Positions 7,673 through 15,996 of a DNA stretch of 64,000 nt are shown here, piece after piece (positions within the stretch are counted from its first letter, which is position 1; the number at the start of each line of letters is the position of its first letter). Made by a program: the position numbers and the translations under genes. Below the pieces are notes generated by a model. The model saw nothing but the letters and a program-made list of their open reading frames with translations. It ran no database searches and was not told the DNA's origin. Source of the stretch: Kitasatospora sp. NBC_00240 (GTDB taxonomy: Bacteria > Actinomycetota > Actinomycetes > Streptomycetales > Streptomycetaceae); assembly GCF_026342405.1 (NCBI RefSeq), contig NZ_JAPEMU010000003.1, positions 62,001 to 126,000 on the forward strand, written 5' to 3'.

Positions 7673-10600
7673 CTACGGCTGCGACGCGGCGTGGCCGATC
7701 CACCCGGCCGCCAGGTCGTCCGGACGAGCCAGGACCCGCGACAGGTCGTCGGCGATGGCGAACGGCACCTTCGGGTCGGCGAGGAACGCTGCCGGCTCGA
7801 TGGCGCGGGTGACCATCAGAGGGATGACCCGCCAGACCTGGTCGGACTGGATCCCGCAGGCCCGGGCGGCCGCATCGGTGTGGGCTGCGATGACGGCCGC
7901 CTTGGCGAGCAGCTTGCCGACGTAGGTCTCGGTGAATCTCTGAAGGTGAGTCAGGAGGTTGTGCGGCGCTACGGCTCCGTGGGGGTTCTTGGCCTCGATC
8001 ACCCACAGCCGGCCGGTGCCGGGGTCGGCAACGAGGAGATCGATCTCACCCGGCAGGTCCGGGATGCCAAGTGCCCGGGCCGGCTTGGCCTCCAGTCGGA
8101 ACCGGTGGGGCAGCCCGGCCTGCTCGGCGACGGCCCGCACCTCGGTCTCCAGCTCGTCGTTGAGGTGCTGACGGTGCCGTTCCAGCGCCTGGCGGACGGC
8201 CGGCGGCAGGTCAGGGTGGGGCAGCCGGGAGTCGGTGAGGTAGCCGGCGTAGACCTGCTGGGCACTGTCGACGAGCCAGGGCAGGATGAGGATCTGACCC
8301 TCGAGGGAGATCAGCGGGTGCGTCGCGAATCTGGTCCGCCGCTCGACCTCGGTGTAGGCCTGGGCACGGTCGTCGGCGGCGTTGCCCGCGTGCAGAAGCA
8401 GCCGGTTGGCTGCGGCGCTCAGGTCCGCCGGTGGCAGCTCGGACCAGGCGGCGGCTTCCCGGACCAGGTCCGCCTCGGTGGTGACGGCAAGGCCGTTCGG
8501 GGCGGTGGGCCAGTCGACGGCGGTGGCGAGAACTGCGGCCAGCGCCTCCAGGCCGCAGCCCCAGTGCTGCTGCAGGAGCCGGTCGGCTGCGGCCAGGTGG
8601 CTTCCCGTCGGCGGCCGCAGCGGGGTGAACGCGGCCGGGGTGCTCCGCCGCTCGGGGGTGAACAGAATCGCGGGGTCGAGCAGCTCGTCCCGGGCAGTGC
8701 TCGCCGCGGTGATGAACTGCTGCTCACGGGCATCGTGGAAGGCATCGCGGTCGAAGCCCATGTGCTGGAGCGCGGTGTCTGCGGCGCCGGAATGAGACGG
8801 ATCGGTGGTGTCTTCGAGGCTGAAGACCCCGGAGGGGTGGATCTCGAGGTGCAGATCGTGGAGTCGGCGGCTGCCGGCGACGGCCGTGATCCCGGTGTGC
8901 AGCACGAGTTCGGCAAGGGCGACGAGCTCGGCGAGGGCAAGGATGTCGACGGGAACATCGCCGGCGGGCGGGGCGGCGATGGCGTGCTGCAGCAGGAGCT
9001 GCAGGGCGGTCGTGGCCAGGGCGCCGTCGGCCTGCCGCCGGCCGGCCTCCTCGGTCCAGTTCTCGGCCCACGGCGCGGCAAGGTTCCGGACCGCCTCCAG
9101 ACGGCCTCGCGTACGGGTGCTCCAGGCCGCGTTCAACTGCCGCGCCAGCTCGGTCGTCAGCGACGGGTCGTACTGGCGGACCTGGCTGGCGAGTTCCTGT
9201 TCCAGGACGGTGAGCAGCTGCTCGGCGGGGCCGCCGCGGCGGCACGCATCGGGGCCGTGGAAGGTTCCGGTGCTCACGCGGGCGCGGCAGACTGCGGCGG
9301 CCGTGGTGCGCAGAACCCGGGCGTGCACGTGGCGCGAGCGGGCCAGGGTGTAGGTGGGCGCGCTGACGGGGTGGAAGTCGTGCACGGCGTGCAGGGCCAG
9401 CACGGGGTGGGCGGCGTTCCAGGCCGCGGTGAACGCGCTCTCGTCGGTGCCGGGTGAGGCGCCGCGGGTCTCGCGGACCTGTGTGGCGCAGCGGTGCAGC
9501 AGCCGGCCGAGGATCTGGTGGCCGTCGTCGCCGAAGCGGCTGAGGAACGGCGGGTCGAGGTCGATGCTGATGCGGGGCCCGTCCGGATCAAGGGCGACGC
9601 GCAGCAGCAGGCCGTGTTCGGACTCGGCGGCGTCGCCGGTCCCGGTGCGCTGGTGTGCTTCGGCGGTCTCGGTGACGTGGACGAGCCACGCGTCGCCGCT
9701 GGGCAGGGTGAAGTGCGCGGCCACCGGCGGGAGGTCGGTGATGGTCGCGCGGACGGCGTCGGCCAGCGAGGCGAAGGAGGCGACGTCCAGCACGGCGGTG
9801 TCGTGCCCGCCCGGGCTCGCGACGATGACGAGCGGCGGGCTGGTGGTGACGTATGCAGCCAGGGGTCCCACGCCGTCGTGCCCGGGCTGGAACAGGTCGC
9901 CCTGGCGGACCGACGCGTCGTCATGCTCGATCAGGCGGGCGGTCCTCCACTCCAGGGACGGGGGCAGGCCGACTCCAGCCAGGACCGCGTCGACGCTCCC
10001 CCAGGCCGCCGCCCTCTCCCAGGACAGGTCACGGCCGTACGGCGGAACCACGGCCACGCCTCCGTCCGGCGGGCCGGGTGGCAGCAGCGTGGCCTCCCGC
10101 CGCCAGAGGGACCACGCATCAAGCGGCTCCTGGTAGGCGACCGCGTCCACGCCCGGGTGCTCGGTCAGCTCCAGGATGAACAGCGCAACGTCGGCCAGGT
10201 CGCCCTGGGCGTCGGCGAGGATCTCGGCCAGCTCTTCGACGTGCAGGTACACCGCGTCGGTGATGACCTCCCGCCCGAGCACCCGCGGACCGCCGTAGAC
10301 CACCAGCCGGCCCGGCCGCGCCGCTCCCTCGGCCCCGGCGAGGGCGGCGCGGCCGTCCTCGATCCGCCGAGCCAGCGCCCGGTCGGCCAGGGCACTGACG
10401 ACCGCGATCTCCAGGCGGTGGGACGGTGCGCCGAGGAGGCAGACCGGGTCCGGGTGCCGGGGCACGCGGTCCAGCCCCAGCAGCTCAGCGACGCGGTCGA
10501 CGGTGAGCTCCTGGAGACGCTCGTCCAGCCCTGGCTCCTCGGCGACGGCGCCGACCAGGTCGGTGGTCACGGCTGCGAGGGTGTCGAGCGCGACGGAGGC

Positions 10601-11359
10601 CGGCACGGGAATCCTCCGACCGTGAGCGGCCACGGCCAGGACCGGTCCGAGCAGTGGGGGGTCCGGCGCGTAGCGCAGCGGCAGGGTCCGGATGTCGGCG
10701 GTGAGGTACTCCAGTGCCCGGGTGGTGCGCTCGGGCTCCGGCCCCGCAGCGACGAACGCCTCGAGGTCGAGGCGGGCCACAGCGCCAGCGGCGTTGGCCT
10801 CGGCATCGGTCACCTGGCAGGAGATCTCCGCGGACTCGTCCAGGGCAGGCCAGGACGGGGCCAGGAGCCCGATGGTGTGATCGGTGTACCGCAGGACGAG
10901 CGTGAGGACGTCGGTGAGGGTGAAGCCGGCCTTCTCCAGCAGCCGGTCGTCGACGGCCTCGGCGGTGGTGCTGAGGGAGCGCAGAAAAGTCAGCGGGTGG
11001 TCGAGGTCGCCCGGGTGCACGCGCCAGCGCGCCCCGCCGACCGCGATTCGGACCTGGGCACGCGGGTCGTTCGGCTCCCGGTCGGTCATCACGCCGCGCC
11101 CGGGGGCGGCGTGAAGTGCCGCCTGCATCAGCGCGGGCAGGTCACCGGCCGTGGCCAGGGCTCCGGCCCGGCCTGGGCCACGCGCGACGCGGGTCCACAG
11201 CAGCAGCAGGTGATCGTGAAAGCGGGCACAGCCGGGGGAATCCAGCGCAGCACGGAGCAGCTCGAGCAGCGAGTCGGTGGAGAAGCCCGCGAGGGCCTGG
11301 TCGACGGTCTTCCACTGCACGTGCCGGTGCTGCGCGGAAGTGGGCGGCTTCACTGCCAT
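7673..11359 (-). CDS. 1228-residue protein with C-terminal PD-(D/E)XK nuclease motif
   Basis: ATG at 11359 with AGGGGAG about 11 bases upstream. Most of the 1228 residues match no family I recognise; they are helical with no membrane segments. Near the C-terminus (about residues 1105-1125) GEIDLLVADPGTGRLWVIEAKN gives the D...(I/V)EAK pattern of PD-(D/E)XK restriction-type nucleases, as in NERD and VRR-like domains, followed by helices with H and Q/R. The likely role is DNA cleavage by the C-terminal domain with the long N-terminal part for recognition or partner binding (inference). It is monocistronic, divergent from the exonuclease gene at 11742 and convergent with the HEAGH gene. Confidence 0.75.
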   Translation of the reverse strand: MAVKPPTSAQHRHVQWKTVDQALAGFSTDSLLELLRAALDSPGCARFHDHLLLLWTRVARGPGRAGALATAGDLPALMQAALHAAPGRGVMTDREPNDPRAQVRIAVGGARWRVHPGDLDHPLTFLRSLSTTAEAVDDRLLEKAGFTLTDVLTLVLRYTDHTIGLLAPSWPALDESAEISCQVTDAEANAAGAVARLDLEAFVAAGPEPERTTRALEYLTADIRTLPLRYAPDPPLLGPVLAVAAHGRRIPVPASVALDTLAAVTTDLVGAVAEEPGLDERLQELTVDRVAELLGLDRVPRHPDPVCLLGAPSHRLEIAVVSALADRALARRIEDGRAALAGAEGAARPGRLVVYGGPRVLGREVITDAVYLHVEELAEILADAQGDLADVALFILELTEHPGVDAVAYQEPLDAWSLWRREATLLPPGPPDGGVAVVPPYGRDLSWERAAAWGSVDAVLAGVGLPPSLEWRTARLIEHDDASVRQGDLFQPGHDGVGPLAAYVTTSPPLVIVASPGGHDTAVLDVASFASLADAVRATITDLPPVAAHFTLPSGDAWLVHVTETAEAHQRTGTGDAAESEHGLLLRVALDPDGPRISIDLDPPFLSRFGDDGHQILGRLLHRCATQVRETRGASPGTDESAFTAAWNAAHPVLALHAVHDFHPVSAPTYTLARSRHVHARVLRTTAAAVCRARVSTGTFHGPDACRRGGPAEQLLTVLEQELASQVRQYDPSLTTELARQLNAAWSTRTRGRLEAVRNLAAPWAENWTEEAGRRQADGALATTALQLLLQHAIAAPPAGDVPVDILALAELVALAELVLHTGITAVAGSRRLHDLHLEIHPSGVFSLEDTTDPSHSGAADTALQHMGFDRDAFHDAREQQFITAASTARDELLDPAILFTPERRSTPAAFTPLRPPTGSHLAAADRLLQQHWGCGLEALAAVLATAVDWPTAPNGLAVTTEADLVREAAAWSELPPADLSAAANRLLLHAGNAADDRAQAYTEVERRTRFATHPLISLEGQILILPWLVDSAQQVYAGYLTDSRLPHPDLPPAVRQALERHRQHLNDELETEVRAVAEQAGLPHRFRLEAKPARALGIPDLPGEIDLLVADPGTGRLWVIEAKNPHGAVAPHNLLTHLQRFTETYVGKLLAKAAVIAAHTDAAARACGIQSDQVWRVIPLMVTRAIEPAAFLADPKVPFAIADDLSRVLARPDDLAAGWIGHAASQP

Positions 11360-11741
11360 CGTCGGTTCGTCTCCCCTGCCGGTTGCCTCGGGTCAGCCTG
11401 GCAGGGAAGCGGTGCTCCTCGCACGGGTTTGTCGGCTCGGGACGGGTGCCGACGGCTTCGGCGCCCTGGTTTGCGGAGTCCGCGTCCACAGGCATCGGGT
11501 TAACGTCTTGGCCGGGCCCAGCTGCGCACCGCAGGGCGACTCTCGGCACCGACCCGCGCTTGCGCAACCGGCGTCGGGAAGGCAGCTGACACGGCATCAT
11601 CGTCGATGTGCCTGCAGGAGGAGCTCCGGCATGTTCCGATGCAGCACGGCGGAGTTCAGAACCACCAGCGAACCATCAGCTACCGCCGGCGAGGCCTCGC
11701 TGTCACCGGCAGGCCGCACCGGCACCACAGGGAGCTTCACC

Positions 11742-12347
11742 ATGGACTTCCGGACCTGGCCGCGTCTGTATGTCGTCGATGTGGAGGGGAACGGGGCGAC
11801 CCCACCGGATCTGGTGGAACTCGCGGCCGTTCCCGTGGTGGACGGCAGGCCGATGCTGGCCTCTGCGAGGTCCGTGCTCGTCCGCCCCGCGCACCCGATC
11901 ACCCCCTTCGCAAGCCGCGTCCACGGCCTCACCGACCGGCATGTACAGAACTGCCCGTCCTGGGACGAGGTCGCGCCCCGTGTGCGCGCCGATCTCGACG
12001 GCGTCTGGATCGCCGCGCACAACGCGTCGGTGGACTACAACGTCCTGCTGAGGCACCTCCCCGGCTGGCGGCCAGCCGGTGTGCTCGACACCCTCCGGCT
12101 CGCCCGAGCAACCTATCCCGCGGCACCGCGGTACAGCCTGGACGCGCTTGTGGAGTTCGCGGGGCTGGACCTCGCCGCAATCCCCGGCCACCGCCACCGC
12201 GCGGGCTACGACGCCCACGCTGCCGCACTGCTGCTGCTCAACCTCGCCAGTTCCTATGCGACCTGGAACACGATGCTCGCCTCCGCGGTGCCCCCTGGAA
12301 TGCCCGGCGCCCCGATGCCTGACCACCACGAGGAGCAGCTCTGGTGA
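11742..12347 (+). CDS. DnaQ-like DEDDh 3'-5' exonuclease
   Basis: 201 residues from ATG 11742, chosen for the AGGGAG ribosome site at 11729-11734. Exo I is VDVEGNG (D13, E15), Exo II is AAHNASVDYNVL (D98), and Exo III is HRHRAGYDAHAA (H152, D157). All four acidic residues and the histidine of the DEDDh class are present, so 3'-5' exonuclease activity on DNA or RNA is expected. It is a single-domain form, unlike DNA polymerase III epsilon fusions. It starts 380 bases from the divergent nuclease-like gene. Confidence 0.88.
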   Translation: MDFRTWPRLYVVDVEGNGATPPDLVELAAVPVVDGRPMLASARSVLVRPAHPITPFASRVHGLTDRHVQNCPSWDEVAPRVRADLDGVWIAAHNASVDYNVLLRHLPGWRPAGVLDTLRLARATYPAAPRYSLDALVEFAGLDLAAIPGHRHRAGYDAHAAALLLLNLASSYATWNTMLASAVPPGMPGAPMPDHHEEQLW

Positions 12348-12526
12348 TCCCGCCCACGTCACCGTCACCGAAACGGGGAAGCCGGCTGAGAGGTGCATGG
12401 CGCCGCGGGTTCCGCGAACAGATCCAACGCCTCGGTGAAAGCGCATCAAGCAGCTCACCGCCGGTACCGAGCCGTACGCTGAGGCCTCGCGCGGCCAACA
12501 CTTCACCCACTTCTGGAGCCTCTCCC

Positions 12527-13015
12527 GTGGACTACGACGATCCCCGCAGCGGTGCCTACGTCCGGTCGCACTACGGCGTGCCAGCCGACCCCGGCCGACG
12601 AATCGTGGCGACCGGCGCAGCGGGCACCATCGTGGGTTTCACCGGCCTCTTCCTCTTGGTCCTCCGTGACGGCGACGACCACTGGGTCAGGATCCACCCG
12701 ACCTCGGGAGTGGAGTACCTGGACGAGGTCCGCGAGGTCACCTTCACTCTTTCGAGCGACCCGGCCGAGACCGCGGGTCTGGCCGACTGGCTGCGCCCGT
12801 ACGGCTGGTACGTCGACCGGCCGGAGCAGGCCGGCCCCGGGTACGTGAGGATGCGGCCTGTCAGCGAGGATGAGCTGGAGGACGGGAGCCTCATCGTGCG
12901 GGCCGGTGCCACCATCCAGTGGGACGGCACCGTGAACCGGTACGACCCGCCGATGACGATTCCGGCGGAGGTCCGGGAAGGTCTGGCCGAACGTTTGGCG
13001 CTCCCGTTGCCGTAG
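12527..13015 (+). CDS. Conserved hypothetical protein
   Basis: 162 residues from GTG 12527, with GGAG at 12514-12517. An upstream in-frame GTG at 12344 overlaps the exonuclease stop, but residues from it are serine/proline/arginine-rich and look non-coding. The protein begins YDDPRSGAYVRSHYGVPADPG, has a small beta-rich segment (GTIVGFTGLFLLVLRDGDDHW) recalling KOW/SH3-like barrels, and acidic C-terminal halves. No family is recognised. No signal peptide or membrane helix. Probably a soluble accessory protein. Confidence 0.65.
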   Translation: MDYDDPRSGAYVRSHYGVPADPGRRIVATGAAGTIVGFTGLFLLVLRDGDDHWVRIHPTSGVEYLDEVREVTFTLSSDPAETAGLADWLRPYGWYVDRPEQAGPGYVRMRPVSEDELEDGSLIVRAGATIQWDGTVNRYDPPMTIPAEVREGLAERLALPLP

Positions 13016-13140
13016 TGCGCCGGGTGATGGCCGCGAGGGGACGGTGCCGCCGGAAGCGCTCGGTCCGGCAAAAGTCCTGGTCAAGCAGCATGAAGCATGG
13101 TCATGATGGGGGCTTCGACCGCTCGACGATGGGGATCTTC

Positions 13141-13455
13141 ATGACTTTGCCCGTACTGACTGCCCACGCGCGTACGGACGCGCTGAACAAGGCCATGGCT
13201 GCCCGCCGCGAGCGCAGCGACGTCCTCGCCGCCCTGAAGAACGAGCAGCTTTCGCTGCGGGAGCTTCTGGAAAGGACGGACAGCGTCATCGGTAAGACGC
13301 CGGTGAAGCGCCTCCTGGAATCCCTGCCGGGTGTCGGCAAGGTCCGCGCCGACAAGCTCCTGGCTGAGCTGGAGATCTCCGAGAGCCGCCGCGTGAAGGG
13401 CCTCGGGCCGCGTCAGCGCGAGCGGCTGCTCGAGCGCTTTCCGTCGCAGCGCTAA
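13141..13455 (+). CDS. mihF: Integration host factor, actinobacterial type (paralogue)
   Basis: 104 residues from ATG 13141, with GGGGA at 13131-13135; in-frame ATGs at 13090 and 13129 are alternatives. The signature VIGKTPVKRLLESLPGVGKV and SESRRVKGLGPRQ matches the helix-two-turn-helix DNA-binding core of sIHF/mIHF, about 105 residues, a nucleoid protein that bends DNA and assists site-specific recombination. The usual chromosomal copy sits among nucleotide-metabolism genes (for example guanylate kinase); here the neighbours are unrelated, and the N-terminus (TLPVLTAHARTDALNKAMAA) differs from the usual form as I recall it. It is probably an accessory paralogue. Confidence 0.85.
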   Translation: MTLPVLTAHARTDALNKAMAARRERSDVLAALKNEQLSLRELLERTDSVIGKTPVKRLLESLPGVGKVRADKLLAELEISESRRVKGLGPRQRERLLERFPSQR

Positions 13456-13833
13456 CGGTCAGGCTCCCCGAGGAGCTCGGCCGCGGCCCTCGGGAGGCAC
13501 CCCAGTGCATCACCGGGGCTCGATCCACATCGGGCTGCTGGCCCTCGCCACGGCCGCGGCCTCAAGCCCAGAGCGAAGGCTCCCGTTATCTGGGGTCCCG
13601 AGATGGTCGCAGGCTTGTTGACTGAACTAACCTACGCGTTTTCACAGGTCAGGCACCATGTCTGTCAACTTCCCGGGGTGCCTGAGCCAAACGGTCCCGG
13701 GAGGGATCTGTCGAGCTTCGTGCTGCCCGAGATCGGCAAACTGTACGAGACTGGTGACCGGTGGGAGCCATACCAGCTTCTGACGCCGTCAGGGGGTGGT
13801 CATCTCGACGCATTCGGTTGGAGGAGGTGCGTC
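13456..13833. other. Intergenic stretch without recognised gene
   Basis: About 380 bases between mihF and the SRPBCC gene. An open frame from 13603 continues into the SRPBCC gene, but its residues look non-coding before 13834. Nothing else seen. Confidence 0.5.
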
Positions 13834-14319
13834 ATGGCACACGAGGGTGGCCTTAGGTTGCATATGGAGCGCGTCCTACCCGCACCGTGCTCGGTCGTAT
13901 TCCGATCCTTGACCGAACCGCAGGGCCTGGCCAGGTGGTGGGGCCCTGACGGATTTGCCATTCCGAGTGTGGAAAGCGACCTTCGGCCAGGAGGTAGCTA
14001 CCGAATCGCTATGCAGCCCCCGGAAGGCAATCTGTTCTACCTGGCAGGGGAATTCCTTGAGGTCGCCCCTCCGGAGCGCTTGTCCTACACCTTCCGATGG
14101 GAGGATCCCGATCCAGAGGACCGGGAAACGGTGGTGACGCTGTCCCTCCGCGATGCCGGTGGTTCGTCGTCCGGGCTGGTCTTCACCCAGGGCGACTTTG
14201 CCACTGAGCGGCGTCGCGCTCTACACGAGGAAGGCTGGACCCAGAGCCTCAAGAAGTTGGAGGAGCTACTGCGGCTGCATCGACCTGAGAGCCGCGGGGA
14301 GGGGCGTTTGCCCTATTAG
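13834..14319 (+). CDS. SRPBCC (AHSA1-like) domain protein
   Basis: 161 residues from ATG 13834, with GGAGGAGG at 13821-13828 deciding the start. The pattern is that of the activator-of-Hsp90-ATPase-homology (AHSA1/CalC) branch of the SRPBCC fold: MERVLPAPCSVVFRSLTEP, then LARWWGPDGFA, DLRPGGSYRI, PERLSYTFRWEDP and a C-terminal helix GWTQSLKKLEELL. Members bind hydrophobic ligands; no catalytic residues can be assigned. The stop is followed by a strong hairpin. Confidence 0.85.
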   Translation: MAHEGGLRLHMERVLPAPCSVVFRSLTEPQGLARWWGPDGFAIPSVESDLRPGGSYRIAMQPPEGNLFYLAGEFLEVAPPERLSYTFRWEDPDPEDRETVVTLSLRDAGGSSSGLVFTQGDFATERRRALHEEGWTQSLKKLEELLRLHRPESRGEGRLPY

Positions 14320-14366
14320 TTCAGAGAAGGCACGTGGAGGACTCTCACCGCGACTTCGACGGCGAA

Positions 14367-14392
14367 CCGGCTCCGCCAGCTGGCGGAGCCGG
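14367..14392. terminator. Bidirectional terminator hairpin
   Basis: A perfect 26-base palindrome (CCGGCTCCGCC, AGCT, GGCGGAGCCGG) lies between the convergent SRPBCC and DUF2795 genes. Streptomyces terminators often lack a U tract, as here. Confidence 0.7.
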
Positions 14393-14453
14393 CCGACCCA
14401 CGACCGACATCAGGAGGCCCAGCTCCTGATCCAACCGGTGCTGGGCGAGGCCG

Positions 14454-14675
14454 TCAGTACTCGTCCCTGTTGTGGAAGACATCGTCCTTCGTGGGGTAGT
14501 CAGGCCAGATCTCTTCCATCGACTCGTAGGGGTCACCGTCATCCTCAAGTGCCTGCAGGTTCTCTATGACCTCTACCGGCGCCCCCGTTCGGGTGGCGTA
14601 GTCGACGAGTTCGTCCTTCGTCGCAGACCATGGGGCGTCATCCAGGTGGCTGGCCAGTTCCAGGGTCCAGTACAT
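14454..14675 (-). CDS. DUF2795 domain protein
   Basis: 73 residues from ATG 14675, with GGAGA six bases upstream. The whole protein fits the short DUF2795 family: MYWTLELASHLDDAPW, SATKDELVDYATRTGAP, EVIENLQALEDD, then WPDYPTKDDVFHNRDEY. The start is fixed by family length. The same small protein is widespread in cyanobacteria, which makes it a possible horizontal acquisition. The function is not established. Confidence 0.88.
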   Translation of the reverse strand: MYWTLELASHLDDAPWSATKDELVDYATRTGAPVEVIENLQALEDDGDPYESMEEIWPDYPTKDDVFHNRDEY

Positions 14676-14984
14676 GCTGTCTCCGTTCGAGCGGTACGGC
14701 GGTCCAGCCAAACATAGCCGCAAATATGACGACAGATCAGTGCAGTGCCACCGGGGCACGGAGACACTGCCGGCTCCTGTCCGCAGCCCAGTACCTGGTA
14801 GTTCAGAGAAGGCGTGTTGAGCGACAGGACCCGGAACCGGGTCTGCCGCACGGATATCTCGGCGTCATCCAGGAACATGAGGCGTGAGGCACTGCGACCA
14901 GACGTGTGGCAGCAACGGCCGCGCCTTGGATGCTTCGGGCGTGGGTCCGTGTGCTCGTGCTCGGGTGCCGTGAAACTGGGGTGT

Positions 14985-15518
14985 GTGAGCATCAGCAGCG
15001 AGCACCCTGTGGGTGCTGACCAGATCTACGCCGCCTTGGTAGCGATGGGAAGCGAGCTGGTGCTCGACCCCGAGCTGTGGCCGGAGGGGCCGCAGGAGGA
15101 CGACCGCCGGCGGTTGCTTGGCGTCTTGCTGGCCCAGGTGGAGCTGGAGATCACCGCTGCGACTCGGTTGGGGAGCGACCACGAGGCAGACGAAGGCGAA
15201 GTCCTGATCGGCTGGGTCGATCAGGCGGGGCCCGACTCTCGCCTGTCGAGCAACGTGCTGGTCAACCGGTTGCAGCGCACCGGGGTGCAGCTGATGGGGC
15301 TCGAAGAGGATGAGACTCCCCCCAGCCGCGCGGCATCAGCCATGGCCATTGCCGCCGCTGCCGACACCTTCAGCGCTCACCTGCACTTCCAGGACGGAGA
15401 CATGGAAGGTGTCCGGCTCTCCCTCGGACGGGCGGAGACGTCCGTCATCGAGATCCTTCGGAACATGCACGATCTCCGTGTGGCCATCGGCGACGCGGCC
15501 GAGGAGCCGGACGAGTGA
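14985..15518 (+). CDS. Hypothetical protein
   Basis: 177 residues from GTG 14985 (GTG 14970 is an alternative). The N-terminal half is helical (ADQIYAALVAMGSELVLD; RRRLLGVLLAQVELEITAA), followed by a loop and two helices (AASAMAIAAAADTFSAHLHF; SVIEILRNMHDLRVAIG). It is acidic and soluble, and no family is recognised. Codon bias supports a real gene from 14985; the same frame further upstream reads as cysteine/arginine-rich non-coding sequence. Confidence 0.6.
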   Translation: MSISSEHPVGADQIYAALVAMGSELVLDPELWPEGPQEDDRRRLLGVLLAQVELEITAATRLGSDHEADEGEVLIGWVDQAGPDSRLSSNVLVNRLQRTGVQLMGLEEDETPPSRAASAMAIAAAADTFSAHLHFQDGDMEGVRLSLGRAETSVIEILRNMHDLRVAIGDAAEEPDE

Positions 15519-15544
15519 TTAGCGGATGGTGCGGGGGCTGTCCC

Positions 15545-15684
15545 GTCTCATATGATCTGGTCCCTGGTGATGGCTCTGACCTGCGGCGACCACAAGAGTT
15601 AAGACGCCGCAGCACCGGAAATCTCAGTCGATGTGGTCCCGGACGCGCGGATTCCTGATGTCGTCTCAGTTGACCTGGTCCGTC
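15545..15684 (+). repeat. Three imperfect 17-bp direct repeats, possible IS end remnant
   Basis: CTCATATGATCTGGTCC (15547), CTCAGTCGATGTGGTCC (15623) and CTCAGTTGACCTGGTCC (15665) are direct repeats spaced 76 and 42 bases apart in a gene-free stretch of 478 bases. Repeated transposase-binding sites at an insertion-sequence end are one explanation; a regulator array is another. No transposase frame is left nearby. Confidence 0.4.
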
Positions 15685-15996
15685 TCTGGGCCTGGCCGGG
15701 TAGGTGCTCGGTAGGGGCCGGATCAGCTCGGTGTGAAGCAGACGGACAGGGTGTTCCGGGCCGGCCGTCAAAGTACTGAAATTGGGGACCTCAGGGGCGC
15801 TGGGAGAGGCATCGTACGCGGCCTTGCCGGGCCCGAGGCGGTGCTTTGGCAGCGGTTCGCGACCCCGAAGGTAGACCGCCTTCGGACAGGCGCTCTCACG
15901 CCCGTCCACCCTCTTGGCAAACACGTCCTGACCTGGTGTTTTCCCGAGATTTGCCTAAGCTGGAGAGCTCTGCTGGACACCTTCGGAGGGGACATC

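Noticed and set aside
7667..9457. 596-residue rightward frame opposite the 1228-residue gene
   Set aside because: Low-complexity Gly/Val/Arg composition and no ribosome site; the leftward gene has motifs and a good start.
15445..15924. 159-residue leftward frame over the direct repeats
   Set aside because: No start signal, Pro/Arg-rich, not protein-like; considered as a transposase remnant but no DDE motif found.
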